Source of the DNA: Adenophora triphylla var. japonica | Taxonomy: Eukaryota; Streptophyta; Magnoliopsida; Asterales; Campanulaceae | DNA: 64,000 nucleotides | Assembly (NCBI GenBank): GCA_022495995.1 | Contig: JAFEMH010000337.1 | Coordinates: forward strand, 248,001-312,000 | Direction: 5' to 3' | Shown here: one piece after another, positions 31,801-42,913 of the stretch | Position numbering within the stretch: the stretch's first letter is position 1 | Layout: the number at the start of each line of letters is the position of its first letter | Translations under genes and position numbers: made by a program | Notes under the pieces: model-generated | What the model was told of the DNA's origin: nothing | What the model saw: the letters and a program-made list of their open reading frames with translations, nothing else | The model's database searches: none

Positions 31801-32751
31801 CACTAGTCGATTGCCTGTTTGTGCTAAATAATTTCCAACTTATATTTACGCACCAGATAACAACTTACTAATTCGTTTACCGAGGGTCTTATTCCAGTGT
31901 GGGTGGATTATTCAATCCCACAAATGATTTAGTAAGATTTTTTTTTCCTGATATGCCTTTTCATCCTTTCTTGAAACTTCTCATCATGTCTTTCAAGAAC
32001 AAGAAAAAGCATTGTCTTCAGACAGTGGCGAAGCCACTTTAGTGTGAAAGGGGTCACTTAACCCCCTTAAGTTTTGGAATGTGTCAATTTTAACCCTTTC
32101 AAAGTTTTTTAAAAATGACTTTTTACTACTAAAAATGATGAATTCATACATTTTGACCCCTTAATTTTGGGTTAAATTTGCACTAATTATTATTTTGACC
32201 CTCTTGAATACTAAATTTAGACACCTCAATTATCCCAAAAGCAATCTTGACCCCCTTTCCGAAAATTCTTCACCACTGACTTCAGATAAATGTGTCGGGT
32301 TTTGGTCTGCGTGTTTGTCAATTGTGATATGTAACTTCAAAAGAGTGACAAGATTAAATACATTCTCTCCATATATCATACATTTTCTGTTTTTTGGCAT
32401 GCACTATGGTTTGATCAGATCTGGTGTTTAAGATGAGCATATTCTTCTGACAATAGTGAGTTGTCGCGTAAACTTAATATTGATTACAAAACCCGCCTAC
32501 AAGTGCTATGTTGGCATAGTTATTTCAGTTACGTGAACTCAGGTCTGCGGATGACACAAAAGTTTTTCTTTTTATTTTGACTCTGGATTTTTAAACTGAC
32601 ACCGCTGCATTATTATTGGTAGGAAATTATTCTGGTTGAAGGTCTAAAGCTGGATGACATCCAGACTGGAATATATAGTGTACACTGCTTACCACTTAGA
32701 TTGGTTGGTGCGGAGGGATCTCCGATAAGATGCATTCTTATGAAGTCATAA
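28873..32751 (+). CDS. Cyclase family protein (plant cyclase / kynurenine formamidase-like), 6 exons
   Basis: Exons: 28873-29221, 29933-29977, 31019-31091, 31279-31376, 31658-31728, 32623-32751; all introns are GT-AG and phases join to a 254-residue protein ending in TAA. The start [17 protein letters not shown] fits an N-terminal signal peptide, so I prefer it to an in-frame ATG at 28822. The metal-binding signature [11 protein letters not shown] lies at residues 85-95. Further family blocks are [48 protein letters not shown] and [12 protein letters not shown]. The family (Pfam Cyclase, PF04199) includes metal-dependent kynurenine formamidases; Arabidopsis members are called CYCLASE1-3 and their substrate is not settled. 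No lesions were found. Introns 2 and 5 carry MITEs. A Tat gypsy LTR ends ~350 bp upstream. Confidence 0.9.
29699..29885. mobile_element. Possible Stowaway-like MITE in intron 1
   Basis: Flanked by TA on both sides. The right end reads GGACGGATGGAG and the left CTCACTTCATGCC; the inverted match is weak but the AATAAGTG / CACTTATT pair further in supports it. Confidence 0.4.
30870..30970. mobile_element. Stowaway MITE in intron 2 of the cyclase-like gene
   Basis: 101 bp with near-perfect long inverted repeats: CTCCCTCCGTTCCAAAATGA at the left end and its complement TCATTTTGGGACAGAGGGAG at the right. TA target duplication at 30868-30869 and 30971-30972. Tc1/mariner-derived, noncoding. Confidence 0.9.
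32023..32278. mobile_element. hAT-type MITE in intron 5 of the cyclase-like gene
   Basis: 256 bp with ends CAGTGGCGAAGC and the complement of CAGTGGTGAAGA, flanked by TCTTCAGA (32015-32022) and ACTTCAGA (32279-32286), an 8-bp duplication with one mismatch. 8-bp duplications and CA-G starts fit hAT elements. Confidence 0.75.
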
Positions 32752-33189
32752 ACTTGTTGCTCCTAATTGCAGTATTTATGAATTGTGTGTTTTATAGGTG
32801 TATCCTAAGCTACAAGATATTTGTGTGGGGATTGAATAAATGCAGGGGGAAGCTATTTGTAATTGTATATATTCTGGTTAATGGTTTATCTACTACTTCT
32901 ACTGCAGTACTTGTCTCTGGTGGATGATATAGTAGTTGCTGTTTCTTGCCTTTACTGCCCTTTAAAAGTCCCTTCTTTTTTTTTCCAAATTACAACATTT
33001 CATTTCAAGAAAGAAAGAGAAGGTTTGAACCATCGACCTTTTCGAGAGAAAAGCAAAGCCTATGAATGGTGGACGCAAAACTTGATCTGATAGGCCTAGC
33101 CCGTTACATTTATTTCCCTCACTATCAATAACAAGTTTTATAATTTTATTAGGATAATTAAATCAATTTTAAATAGATAATGAGTTGGT
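32752..33189 (+). other. 3' flank of the cyclase-like gene
   Basis: Likely 3' UTR and intergenic DNA. A pyrimidine-rich stretch at 32975-33000 and AT-rich sequence follow. Short ORFs have no recognisable motif. Confidence 0.4.
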
Positions 33190-34092
33190 CTTATAAAAAA
33201 TGCGTTTTTTCTGGCACTTAGAAAAAACGTGTTTTGCGTTTTCCCGTTTGTGCCAGTTCCAGTTTAACAAAGTGACAGTGTGACAAAGTGTCAGTGCATG
33301 TGTAACAAAGTGCCGCACTGCGTTTAACAAAGTGCCATAAACCAGCGGCACTTTGTTAAACCGGCACCGACGCTTACACGGCACTTTTATATACATGAAC
33401 TGGCACTCTTCACACTGGCACTCTGTTACACTAACACTGGCACTTTGTTACACTAACATTTTTGCTGGCTCTCAAAAACACAAGCACTGGCATTCAAAAA
33501 CACATGCACTGACACTAAAAAACACACACACTGGCACTCAAAAACACTGATAATAATTTTTGCTGGCTCTCAAAAAACACAAGCACTGGCACTGCAAAAC
33601 ACATGCACTGGCACTCCAAAACACATGCACTGGCATCAAATCACCCAGTCCCCTGCACACCATTCTACTTCCGTTGCCGTATCTTGCACTGGACTCCGAT
33701 AACGGGAAGAAGCCTCCGCGTCGGCGGTAAAATGGAGATTTCATGCCTTTATAGTGCCTAAATGAGAATACTCTTGGTTTTGTTAAGGAACTGAACGGTG
33801 ACGGTCTTTTGCTCCAGAAGCTTCCTGCTCCACGTCTGTAACGCCGCGGTGAGGCTGTCGCCGGCTCCATTACTAGTCTCTCCGATCCTAAATTCCGCTC
33901 AAATCCGAAAGAGTATGATCGTTTAAGGAGAAAATCTCTTCGATTGGGGAAGACGATTAGGGAGAGAAACCGGTGGTGAAGACCTCTTTGCGTTTAGAGA
34001 GAGAGAGAGAGTCCGTTTAGAGAGAGAATGAGAGTGAGCTTTTCTAAAAACACGTTTTTTGTTAAGCTTGAAAAAAACGCGTTTTTTACAAG
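33190..34092. mobile_element. TIR element (MULE-like) with GGCACT minisatellite
   Basis: The left end CTTATAAAAAATGCGTTTTT and the complement of the right end (CTTGTAAAAAACGCGTTTTT) are inverted repeats, extended by a second block containing AAAAAACGTGTTTT on both sides, ~50 bp in all. The interior 33250-33640 is a degenerate array of ACTGGCACT, CAAAAACACA and TTTGTTACAC units. The part 33640-33950 is not repetitive, and its plus frame has coding-like stretches (VKELNGDGLLLQKLPAPRL; SNPKEYDRLRRKSLRLGKTI). Exact target duplication not found. No transposase. Confidence 0.5.
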
Positions 34093-34275
34093 TTTTTTGG
34101 CATAAATAATTGCTCAAAGTTCATTTGTAATAATGAAAAGAAAAAAAAGAAGGTGGAACTCATTTGGAATGGAGGAAGTATTAATCTCGGCATTGAAGTC
34201 ATGAGTAATTCTTCTAGTTAAATAAAAGTTACCTAAATCAAAGAAAATATGTATCTTTTAGATTCCAACCCTTGT

Positions 34276-35056
34276 TGATGCAGGCCGAGACCTATAAGAG
34301 ATAGAAACCTAGGATGCCACTCAACTAGGGGTGACGGAAGTCACTCAACGTCACTAATCGCGGAAGCCACTCGACGCGACCAAGCCAAGCCAACAGCTTG
34401 ATTCAAAGGAGGATGTCACTCACTCCAAGTAAAATGGTATTTTGCAAATAAAATTATTATCCAAAACTCTCCTTACAAAAAAGATATGTTGTGGCCGATG
34501 TATAGATTACTTGGAACATCCCTCCAAGCTTAGGAATAACAAAATACTTAAAGATAAGCACGCGAGGTCTTAGCCTGATGATTAGAGTTCATGGCTTTCA
34601 ACCTGGAGGTCATGGGTTCGATTCCCCCACCAGTGGTTAGAGGGAATGACATTGCCCTCCCTAGCATAGCTAGGCGCCTCTGTGAAGTGCATCAAGGGGG
34701 GAGCGATGAAATGTGTTGATCCCCTTTAAAAAAGAAAAAAAAACTTAAAAATAAACCTAACAATTAATATTTAGTGATAGGAAAATATAGAAAACTCAAA
34801 AGACTTGATAAACATCAAAGCTTAGCCCATTTTCGGCTGAATCTGACTTTTAGGCTACCTGTCACCAAAATGTTCATAACTCCCTATAGAATGATCCAAA
34901 TTCTGATCCGAAAAGTGTGTTCGAAACTAGATTCATAGAGCTTTCCAACCATATATTTCTTGTAATGCTTGAATAAACGTAATGGGAGATACAACCTGTA
35001 AAAGTTGACTAACTTTGTTGAGAGTGTCAAATACCGACCACTTGGCTCCTGCATCA
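34276..35056 (-). repeat. 3' LTR of element D carrying a SINE
   Basis: 781 bp, of which ~197 bp is the SINE insertion plus its duplicated target. The rest is nearly identical to the other LTR, with scattered substitutions and small indels. Confidence 0.85.
34558..34742 (+). mobile_element. tRNA-derived SINE
   Basis: 185 bp starting GCACGCGAGGTCTTAGC. A-box-like TTAGCCTGATGATTAGAG and a perfect B box GGTTCGATTCC form an internal pol III promoter; it ends in an A-rich tail. Target duplications ACTTAAAGATAA (34546-34557) and ACTTAAAAATAA (34743-34754) differ at one base. The sister LTR at ~35988-36000 has the uninterrupted ACTTAAAGATAA, an empty site. Confidence 0.9.
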
Positions 35057-35573
35057 TACTCCCCCACTTGAAGAAAATTCGCCCACGAATTTTGTGAAGT
35101 GCATGAAAAATACTTGTAAGAATTATTTCCAAAAGAGGTTGAAGAATTTTATATTTTATCACCTTCATGACGATATCCATCCAATCAGTCCAACGAATTA
35201 TGAGAAAGTAATCAATAATAAACTTCTTGATGAACGAAGAGTATGAAATTCTTAATTGATTGACATCAAAAGGATCTTTGTAACAATGGTCAAATTTATT
35301 ATTTTCAAAATTATCATGTGAGTGACTCAATAATGAAAGTATGGTAAAAACTTTTGAAATTGAATGCTTCCCATCTAAATAATATGAGTTTGGATCACAA
35401 ATTGGACAAGGATTTAAACATTTATCATAACACGATGAGAAATTATATTCAATTTGTTCAAATGAAAATTCTTTTGGATAGTGAGAATATTCATCAAAGA
35501 TAGGAGGTTGAGACCAATCGATGATGGATTGTGGAGTAATGAAATCCGTAAATGGCCAAACAAGATCAACCAT
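34884..35573 (-). CDS. ORF of element D, uncharacterised
   Basis: A 229-residue frame beginning MVDLVWPFTDFITPQSIIDW occupies most of the internal region and runs into the 3' LTR. The part QPPIFDEYSHYPKEFSFEQI is acidic and aromatic with a CLNPCPIC cysteine cluster. It vaguely recalls linker regions of plant gypsy polyproteins, but no retroviral enzyme motif is present. It may be a degenerate remnant rather than a working gene. Confidence 0.35.
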   Translation of the reverse strand: MVDLVWPFTDFITPQSIIDWSQPPIFDEYSHYPKEFSFEQIEYNFSSCYDKCLNPCPICDPNSYYLDGKHSISKVFTILSLLSHSHDNFENNKFDHCYKDPFDVNQLRISYSSFIKKFIIDYFLIIRWTDWMDIVMKVIKYKILQPLLEIILTSIFHALHKIRGRIFFKWGSMMQEPSGRYLTLSTKLVNFYRLYLPLRLFKHYKKYMVGKLYESSFEHTFRIRIWIIL

Positions 35574-35721
35574 GGTGAGCCAAGAAAGTTTTTTTTTTTT
35601 TTAGAAGATAGCAAAATGTGAAAAGAAATAAAGTTGATGAAGGTAGGAGGAGGAAAAGAAGAAGAAAATTTTAAAAAGATTCCTCAACCGAAATTCTTGA
35701 TTTCGGCTCTAGTACCAATTT

Positions 35722-36304
35722 TGATGCAGGCCGAGACCTACAAGAGATAGAAACCTAGGATGCCACTCAACTAGGGGTGACGGAAGCCACTCAACGTCAC
35801 TAATCGCGGAAGCCACTCGATGCGATCAAGCCGACAGCTTGATTCAAAGGAGGATGTCACTCACTCCAAGGAAAATAGTATTTTGCAAATAAAATTATTA
35901 TCCAAAACTCTCCTTACAAAGATATGTTGTGGCCTATTTATAGATTACTTGGAACATCCCTCCAAGCTTAGAAATAACAAAATACTTAAAGATAAACCTA
36001 AAAATTAATATTTAGTGATAATAAAATATAGAAAACTCAAAAGACTTGATAAATATCAAAACTTAGCTCATTTTCGGATGAATCTGACTTTCAGGCTACC
36101 TGTCACCAAAATGTTCATAACTCCCTCTAGAATGATCCAAATTCTGATCCGAAAAGTGTGTTGGAAACTAGATTCATAGAGCTTTCCAACCATATATTTT
36201 TTGTAATGCTTGAATAAACAATAAACGTAATGGGAGATACAACCTGTAAAAGTTGACTAACTTTGTTGAGAGTGTCAAATACCGACCACTTGGCTCCTGC
36301 ATCA
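35722..36304 (-). repeat. 5' LTR of element D
   Basis: 583 bp, TGATGCAGG to CTGCATCA, without the SINE present in the sister LTR. Confidence 0.85.
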
Positions 36305-36413
36305 CTTGTTCAAAAGGGTCTCATCATCCCTACTTTTGTTCCCTCCAAGAGTCAATTGGTAGATATTTTCTTCACTAAATCACTTGGGAAGTCTGCATTA
36401 CCAATTTTTTTTC
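36305..36413 (+). pseudogene. Copia RNase H C-terminal fragment
   Basis: In frame it reads LVQKGLIIPTFVPSKSQLVD then IFFTKSLGKS, the end of a copia RNase H (usual form ..PSxxQLADIFTKxL). It starts at the element D target site, so element D may have inserted in or beside it. No upstream part was recognised before 34275. Confidence 0.55.
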
Positions 36414-37190
36414 TGATGAGCCCGAACCTTTCATACCGGGCTCAAAGCTCGATCTGTTCCAAATGCCAAGTATGATGCGGCATATCATATACCGCAATCT
36501 CCTAACACCGCCATAGTTAAGACCACGGACAGCTAGAGCGCTAGAGTTAAGACCGCGATCTCCTAAAACCGCTAGAGTTAATACCGCGGACAGATAAAGC
36601 GCTATAGTCAAAACCGCGGACAGCTATACCGTCAGCAAGGTGACCGCAGCTATCATGACCGTGATATCTATGAATGCACCAACCATGTTGACCGCGTTCA
36701 ACATATTGACTGCGGTCTAATGTCAGACTCCCGGTTAAAGCCAAAGCTAGTCAGACGAAAGCCTATACCTACACTGACACCGAGAAGCCACTGATGACGC
36801 CACGACTTTCGGGGTCTCTTTGTATAGGGATATCTGCCTTGTTTATTGGTTTGTACCTAGAACACAACAAATGCAATAAACACTGTTAGAGACCAAGCCG
36901 TAGTTTAATCCAGCTCAGGCCCTCGGGTGTGAGAGTAAAATCTCTTGAGGGTTTATAACTGAGAAATAAGACTTGAAATTTATTAGTGAGTTGCGTGTTT
37001 AGAGTTTACAATGTGTCTTACAAATAATGATTTTGCACTTACCTTGTCCATTGGGACAAAGATTGATATTTATAGTAAGAGGAAGCTGCTTGATGATGTC
37101 ATCCCTGTACGATATCTTTGTCTTTGACCTATGACACGTACTCGCATCTGGTGAACTCGTATAATAAATCAAGATTTACTGTAGAGGGAT
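36414..37190 (-). repeat. Probable LTR of gypsy E, minus orientation
   Basis: It lies downstream, in minus-strand sense, of the gypsy E pol fragment. It contains a minus-strand TATA-like box (complement of ATATTTATAG near 37067). At 36480-36730 there is an array of degenerate units with ACCGCGGACAG and GCGCTAGAGTTAA motifs. The low end TG at 36414 is a guess; the other end is not defined. Confidence 0.45.
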
Positions 37191-39100
37191 GTCGCTGATA
37201 GGTCTGATACAGAGGAAACACACGCTAGTTGACGCCGCACCTTATTTGCGTAGTGGGCGCCTGAGCCACCATTCAATGCGATGGGGACAAGCCGGCTTCT
37301 ATCCATTTTGTGAAATAATTCACGACCACTACTACGTATTTGATGCTTCCTTTAGCGGTTGGGAACGGTCCTATTAGATCAATCCCCCAAGTATCAAACG
37401 ATCACAATGGTATAACCAAAGTTTGCTCTGTTGATGGGAGTCTAGGGATGTCTGCAAATCATTGGCACTTGTCACATTTTCTTACGTATTCCTCATCGTT
37501 CTTTCTCATGGTTGGCCAATAGAACCCTTGAAATTTAATCTTGTTCGAGAGGGTGCGAGCACCCGGATGGCCGCCACAAACTCGTTCATGGACTTCATAA
37601 AGTAAATTGGTGACCATGTGAGTTTTTTTACACATTGAACAAAGGTTTGGTGAATGACCATTGATATAGCACTCCGTCTATGATTGTGTATTTTGCGGCC
37701 ACCTTTTTTATGATTATAGCATTTGCTTGATCCTCGGGGAGGGCTTCTTTCTCGATTTAATCTTGGATTTCATCTACTCAGTCCCTTTCTTGGTCCTCAA
37801 CGTTGTTAATGTGAATCCGATCTATGGCAGGCGTTTCTACGAATTCGATTTGACAGTACGCGTTTAGATCTTCTAACTCTTGCTCGGTAATTATGGAGAG
37901 CAGGTCTACTTCTATATTGCCTTCCCTCATAATTTGGTTTAGCTCATAAAATTCAAAGTTATTGAGAAGAGATTTTGCTAGACCGCAGTACTTGGCTAGT
38001 ACTGGGTTATTCGTGTCATACTCCCCTTTTATCTGATTTACTATGAGTTGAGAGTCACTATTTATTTCAATACTTGAGACCCCCATATCTCTGGCCAACT
38101 CCATGCCTGCTATGATTGCTTCATACTCGGCCTGATTGTTTGATGATTCAAATTTGAATCTCAATGCTCTTTCGAATTTCTCCCCGCATGAAGCGATCAG
38201 TAGTATGCCCTCGCCGCTTAATAGCTTGCTTGCAGATCCGTTAACGAATATAGTCCATACTTTTTATGGTCGCTCTTTGGTTAGATCTGTATTTGACTTT
38301 GAATTTTCTTGGGTTTCTTGGGGTTCTACCCTCTTTCTTTTCCCCAGCTCGCTGTCCGCAAGGTTAAATGATGTTTCTGCCACAAAATCAGCTAATGCTT
38401 GTGCTTTGATGGTCCTTCTAGGGGAGTAGGTGATCTGAAACTCAGTGAGATCTATAGACCATGCTAGCATCCTCCCTGAATACTTTGGCTTATGCAAAAC
38501 CTTTATAAGTAGTGTTTCTGTAAATATAGTTATGGGGTGTGCAGAAAATTAAGCTCGTAATTTTCGAGCAGATACAAGCAAAACATAAGCTAACTTCTCT
38601 ATATTAATATAGTGACTTTCTACGGCGGACATTGCATTTGATACATAGTACACTGATTTTTGGGAGTTGTTTTCCTCCATTACAAGAATATCAGTTACTT
38701 CCAAGTCAGTGGCTGCTAAAAACAGAAAAAATTTATTTCCTGGGCACCGGGCTGCTGAGGAGAGGGGGCTGCCCGATGTATTTCTTGAATTGTTGAAAAG
38801 CTAGATTGCAGTACTCATTATATGCGAACTCGTTGGCTTTCTTCCCCCGTTTAAGAGTTTTGAAAAATGGGAGGCACCTCTTTACAGACCGCGTTATGAA
38901 GCGGCCAAGTGCGGTGATTCGCCCACTTTTGCATATCTTTTACGCACGCAGTAGGTTTCATGTCTAAAAGCACTTGGATTTTTTCGGGGTTCGCCTCTAT
39001 TAAGCTCTGATTGACTATGAATTTTAGAAACTTGTCCGCTTTTATCCCAAATGCACATTTGAGGGGGTTAAAATTCATGTTATTGAGGCCATTTTAACTG
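37191..39100 (-). pseudogene. Tat-type gypsy E pol fragment: RT end, RNase H, aRNase H, integrase N-terminus
   Basis: Read from 39078 down: NFNPLKCAFGIKADKFLKFI and SLIEANPEKIQVLLDM (RT C-terminus), broken RNase H (~38800-38270, ending AWSIDLTEFQITYSPRRTIK), and aRNase H with FKFESSNNQAEYEAIIAGME and DSQLIVNQIKGEYD (38164-37780). Integrase zinc-binding and early core follow ([25 protein letters not shown], ~37640-37240). RT front, rest of integrase and 5' half are missing. It is related to but distinct from gypsy C. Many stops. Confidence 0.8.
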
Positions 39101-39109
39101 TTCAAAGGG

Positions 39110-39245
39110 TACACGACACGAGCCGCCAGCTTTAAAAATCTCACTAACTGATTGCAGCTCACTTATGAACTCCTTTAAACATGTACGATGCTCTTTTGCT
39201 TACACAACTCAATGGCGGACATTTTGGCAAAACATGCTTTTGTTG
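39110..39245 (+). pseudogene. Possible LINE RNase H tail
   Basis: A short plus-frame reading NSMADILAKHAF resembles the end of the plant RVT_3/LINE RNase H domain (..ADxLAKxA). Nothing else of a LINE is seen nearby. Confidence 0.3.
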
Positions 39246-40092
39246 TATTATTTTTTTTTAATTTATGAAATATTTGGAGGGAAATGAAAATTTCATTTTT
39301 CTCACCAACTCTAATTTAAATATTTTTAGTATTTCACATATCTTTCATCCTACCTTTTACTAATCCTTCCCCTCCTATAAATAAAAGTTATCATTCATTT
39401 ATTTTTTAAGTTCATTTGGGCCTCGTGTTTGTGAGGAGGCCTCTCTTTCTTTCTCTACTCTCTAATTTCTCCGAGTTCTAGTTAAAAGAACACTGTGAAT
39501 TTCGTTGATGTTCTTATTGTGATAGACATTACATCCCAAGATAGTTTTTTCAAGCAGCTGTCTGCAACGTGAGAAAAATATTATCTTATAGATAGTATAT
39601 AGCTTCTTCGGTCTAATCTCTAAATTTTTCCGACTCTTAGTCTTGAAATTTCCAATCCAAGAGCTTCCCAATCAAATTGCATCAATGACCAGTTTTTGGA
39701 ACCAACCCCTTCTTTATTTCCGTTATTGTATAATGACTGTTTGGGCATAGCCCGGTCTAGACTTCTATGTATTTATCAGGCCTCTACTACTATGGTTATA
39801 ATGTAACTATATATTTTATTTTATCTATGCTATGGTGTTTTAAAAAAAAAATACCCCTAAACTATAGGAGAGCCAAACTAAATTCGATAATTTAGCAACT
39901 TCCTAAAAGTAAACGAAGTTGCAGATTATTCGAGTAAATTGTTTTTTCACAAGATTTTGGGGGAAACTAGTTTCTCCTTAAGTTATAGAAAGTCCTGTTT
40001 TATAAACTGTTCCTAAATATTCGCTAACTACTTGCAAGTAGAAAAAAAGTGGACTTTTTATAATTTATGAAGAAACTAGTTTCTCCCAAAAC
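39246..40092. repeat. AT-rich region with fold-back at 39959-40087
   Basis: No gene. Arms of ~37 bp at 39959-39995 (GGGGGAAACTAGTTTCTCC..) and 40051-40087 are inverted repeats of each other, spaced by 55 bp, so the segment can form a hairpin. Confidence 0.5.
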
Positions 40093-40982
40093 TTGCTCTT
40101 CTTTTTTTACCCCGCGTACTGTACTATTGTAGATTATCAATTTAGTGCCCGTACAACGGAAACAACAAATGTCTCATGCTTAATATTGATTTAATTGCAA
40201 AATTAAACAATGAACTAACTAGCCATCAGAAACTTAATGAACCTCGCCTGATCATCAACTAATTGACATGTCACTGATAATGTGACTGCTGAGTAGGTGC
40301 TTAGTTGGACAAAATATATATTATTTAATTATTTAATATATTTATAATAATTTTAATGCACTTATATAATTATTTTCAAATTAAAAGCTTTCAAAAAAAA
40401 TATTTTTAAATTAAATGGTATTACATTACATCTGAATGCACATTTCTCTCTCGACTACAACTTTCCAATGCCAACCACCACCAATGTTCACCACCGTCTC
40501 CATCTTTAGTCCAACCAGCACTTCACACCACCGGCTCCTACACCATCAAACCGTCCACCACCATCAAAATACTCCACATACATAAACATGCTTCAAAACA
40601 CGAGCTAAGTACCTATTTTGTCCCCAACCTATAGTCGCTTTTTCGTTTTCGTCATGAATGAATTTTTTTTTTTCGTTTTCCCCTTTAACCTCGCTTTTTT
40701 ATGTTGATGTCGACATTACGTCAGTTGACCATCCATTTGACCGTTAAAAATTTTCATGTGGCATGCCAAGTCATTAAAATGCTGAGTTGGCATTAATATT
40801 TTATAAAATAGGCTGAGTTGGAAGTATTAAGGGGTTAAAGTTTACAAAATATAACTTTAGAGCCAAAAATATAAATAATACCTTTACACATTTTAAAACC
40901 CCATCTTTAATAAAATTTATAAATGACGAAAATGCCCCACATATAAATCCTAACTCACTCTCCTCAAATTCATTTTATCTCA

Positions 40983-40984
<2 letters not shown>

Positions 40985-41062
<78 letters not shown>
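40985..41062. repeat. (CT)n microsatellite
   Basis: About 39 uninterrupted CT units; a second (CT)n tract of ~24 units is at 41345-41392. ORFs over them are artefacts. Confidence 0.95.
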
Positions 41063-41065
<3 letters not shown>

Positions 41066-41345
41066 AAAACACACACACACACACTCACAGTTATCCCAAC
41101 CCCTCCATCCCTTTTCTTCTCCGGTGACCTACATTCCGGCCATCCTCCGTCGACGCCTCCACGGCTCCACCTCACCAGATCTGATGTCTCCCACTCTCTC
41201 TTAATCGGATATGATGTTCTCGGCCATCTTCTTCACAATTCGGTCAGATTTGGCTGTAGCCACCACCACTTGGTGTTCTTATTCAGATCCGCCAACCATT
41301 GGAGAAGACGACAACCAAGAGAGAGACGTCGCCATTGCCTCATCT

Positions 41346-41395
<50 letters not shown>

Positions 41396-41539
41396 GATCT
41401 GTGTGTGTTAAATCTATGCGTGTGTGTTCGTGTGCATTAATATATAATTTTGTGCGTGTGTGTATTTGGTTCTCTTGTTTTCTAGGTCTTCTTTTAAATC
41501 GGTAACATTGGTGACAGTGGTGGTGAGCGGCGGTGATGG

Positions 41540-41921
41540 GTGGTGTTGATGGTCGATGATACGCATCTGTGGGGAACTGTTGTTTGATAAATCAATGTGG
41601 GTGAGATTGAGATTTTCCCAGTATTTTGGCAGGTACCCAGAAAGGGTAGTGTTGGAAATAAATAAAGAATGGAGGAATCTGAGGTTGGAGAGGATGATTG
41701 AAGGTCCGCTGGCGTTGATTATGACGTCGGTGAGTTTCTTGAGAGAGGGAGCTGACGAAGTTGAAGGAGCGGAGGTTGGAGGTAAGGGTGGAAGGGAAGT
41801 GAATGGGGTTGATGGGGAAGTTGAGGAAGGCGAGGGTGGAGAGGGATTTAAGGGCGGTGACGGAGAGGGAAGTATCATCGGAGCAATTGGAGGTAGTAGG
41901 TGGAGATGGGGTGGTGGCCAA
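41540..41921 (-). pseudogene. LRR-protein-like gene fragment inside the MULE-like element
   Basis: Two overlapping minus frames give LRR-like sequence: CSDDTSLSVTALKSLSTLAF and LNFPINPIHFPSTLTSNLRS in one, then GPSIILSNLRFLHSLFISNT, TLSGYLPKYW and LNLTHIDLSNN in the other. This resembles the ectodomain of plant LRR receptor-like proteins; parent gene not identified. A frameshift near 41750 joins the two. No kinase, signal peptide or stop-free frame. Confidence 0.5.
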
Positions 41922-42785
41922 CTAACGGAAGGATGACATCAACATAAAAAAACGAGGTTAAGGAGGAAAAAAATACATTAAGAACGAAAACGAAAAGTAA
42001 CTATAGGTTGTAGACGGAATAGACACTTAACTCTAAAACACTCCACATAGATAGACCTGCTCCAAACTAAACACCCAAACAATCCAACAACCAACTACAT
42101 AGATTTGCTTCAAAAAACACCCACATTCAAAGATTTAACTCACACACAAAGAGATCTAACACACAAACATGCACCATATCTAAATTCTAAAACACACACA
42201 CACACGCACGAACTAACACACATACAAGAAATTGAGTTGAATTGATTCATTTGAAAAAGGAATTGTATTCGGTTGAGAGGATATATAGGGTTGAGGCGAT
42301 AGAGGAGGGGAGACGAAGACAAAGCAGAAGGAGTGGGATGGCGGAGAGCATGGACGACAAAGGGTGGTGTGGGGGATGGCTGCGACGGCGAACGGGAAGA
42401 AACCGACATATTGTTGGGATGTAGGGAGGAGGAAAGATGAACAACGCTGGTCAGGGAAGAAGGTCGACTAGGGAAAGGGGGTTGGGTAGATTGATGGTGC
42501 CGGTGTAGGTGTCGGAGAAGAAGCCGTAGTGGGTTGTTAGACGTGGAAGGGTGGAGAGAGGATCCTATTTCCCAGTTTTGATTCAATTTTTAACAGGGCT
42601 ATAGGTGTGGGTGGGGGGGGGGGGGTTAGAATGGAGGAGAAAGGTAAGCTGAGAATTAGCTCGTAAAATAAAGTTTTTTTTTTTTTTTTGAGAATTTTTT
42701 TTTACTCCTTCGGATTCATAAAAATGTTATACATATATATAATTAATATTTCTTTGAAATCGAATGTATATAAAATTATTTTCTT

Positions 42786-42913
<128 letters not shown>

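Larger units (their letters stand above)
34276..36304 (-). mobile_element. Short non-autonomous LTR retrotransposon D
   Basis: 2029 bp, flanked by CTTGT on both sides (34271-34275, 36305-36309). LTRs start TGATGCAG and end CTGCATCA. Orientation is minus: beside the LTR at 35722 lies a tRNA-Met-like PBS (complement GGCTCTAGTACCA at 35705-35717), and beside the other LTR a PPT (complement TACTCCCCCACTTGAAG at 35057-35073). The internal region is only 665 bp and lacks protease, RT and integrase, so it would depend on another element. Confidence 0.85.
40602..42033. mobile_element. Nested MULE-like TIR element (possible Pack-MULE)
   Basis: 1432 bp with ~125-bp terminal inverted repeats: GAGCTAAGTACCTATTTTGT, CAACCTATAGT, TTTTCGTTTTCG, TTAACCTCG and TTTTATGTTGATGTC recur inverted at 41925-42033. 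Flanks share AAAACAC, but the surrounding DNA is itself repetitive, so the target duplication is uncertain. Long TIRs, no transposase, and an LRR-like gene fragment inside fit a gene-capturing MULE. Confidence 0.6.

Noticed and set aside
33353..33640. CRISPR-like regularly spaced repeats
   Set aside because: Units are degenerate with no unique spacers; a plant minisatellite inside a TIR element.
34558..34640. Possible tRNA gene from the GGTTCGATTCC B box
   Set aside because: Cloverleaf not completed; A tail and target duplications show a SINE.
41346..41392. ORF with SLSLSLSLSL
   Set aside because: Created by a (CT)n microsatellite.
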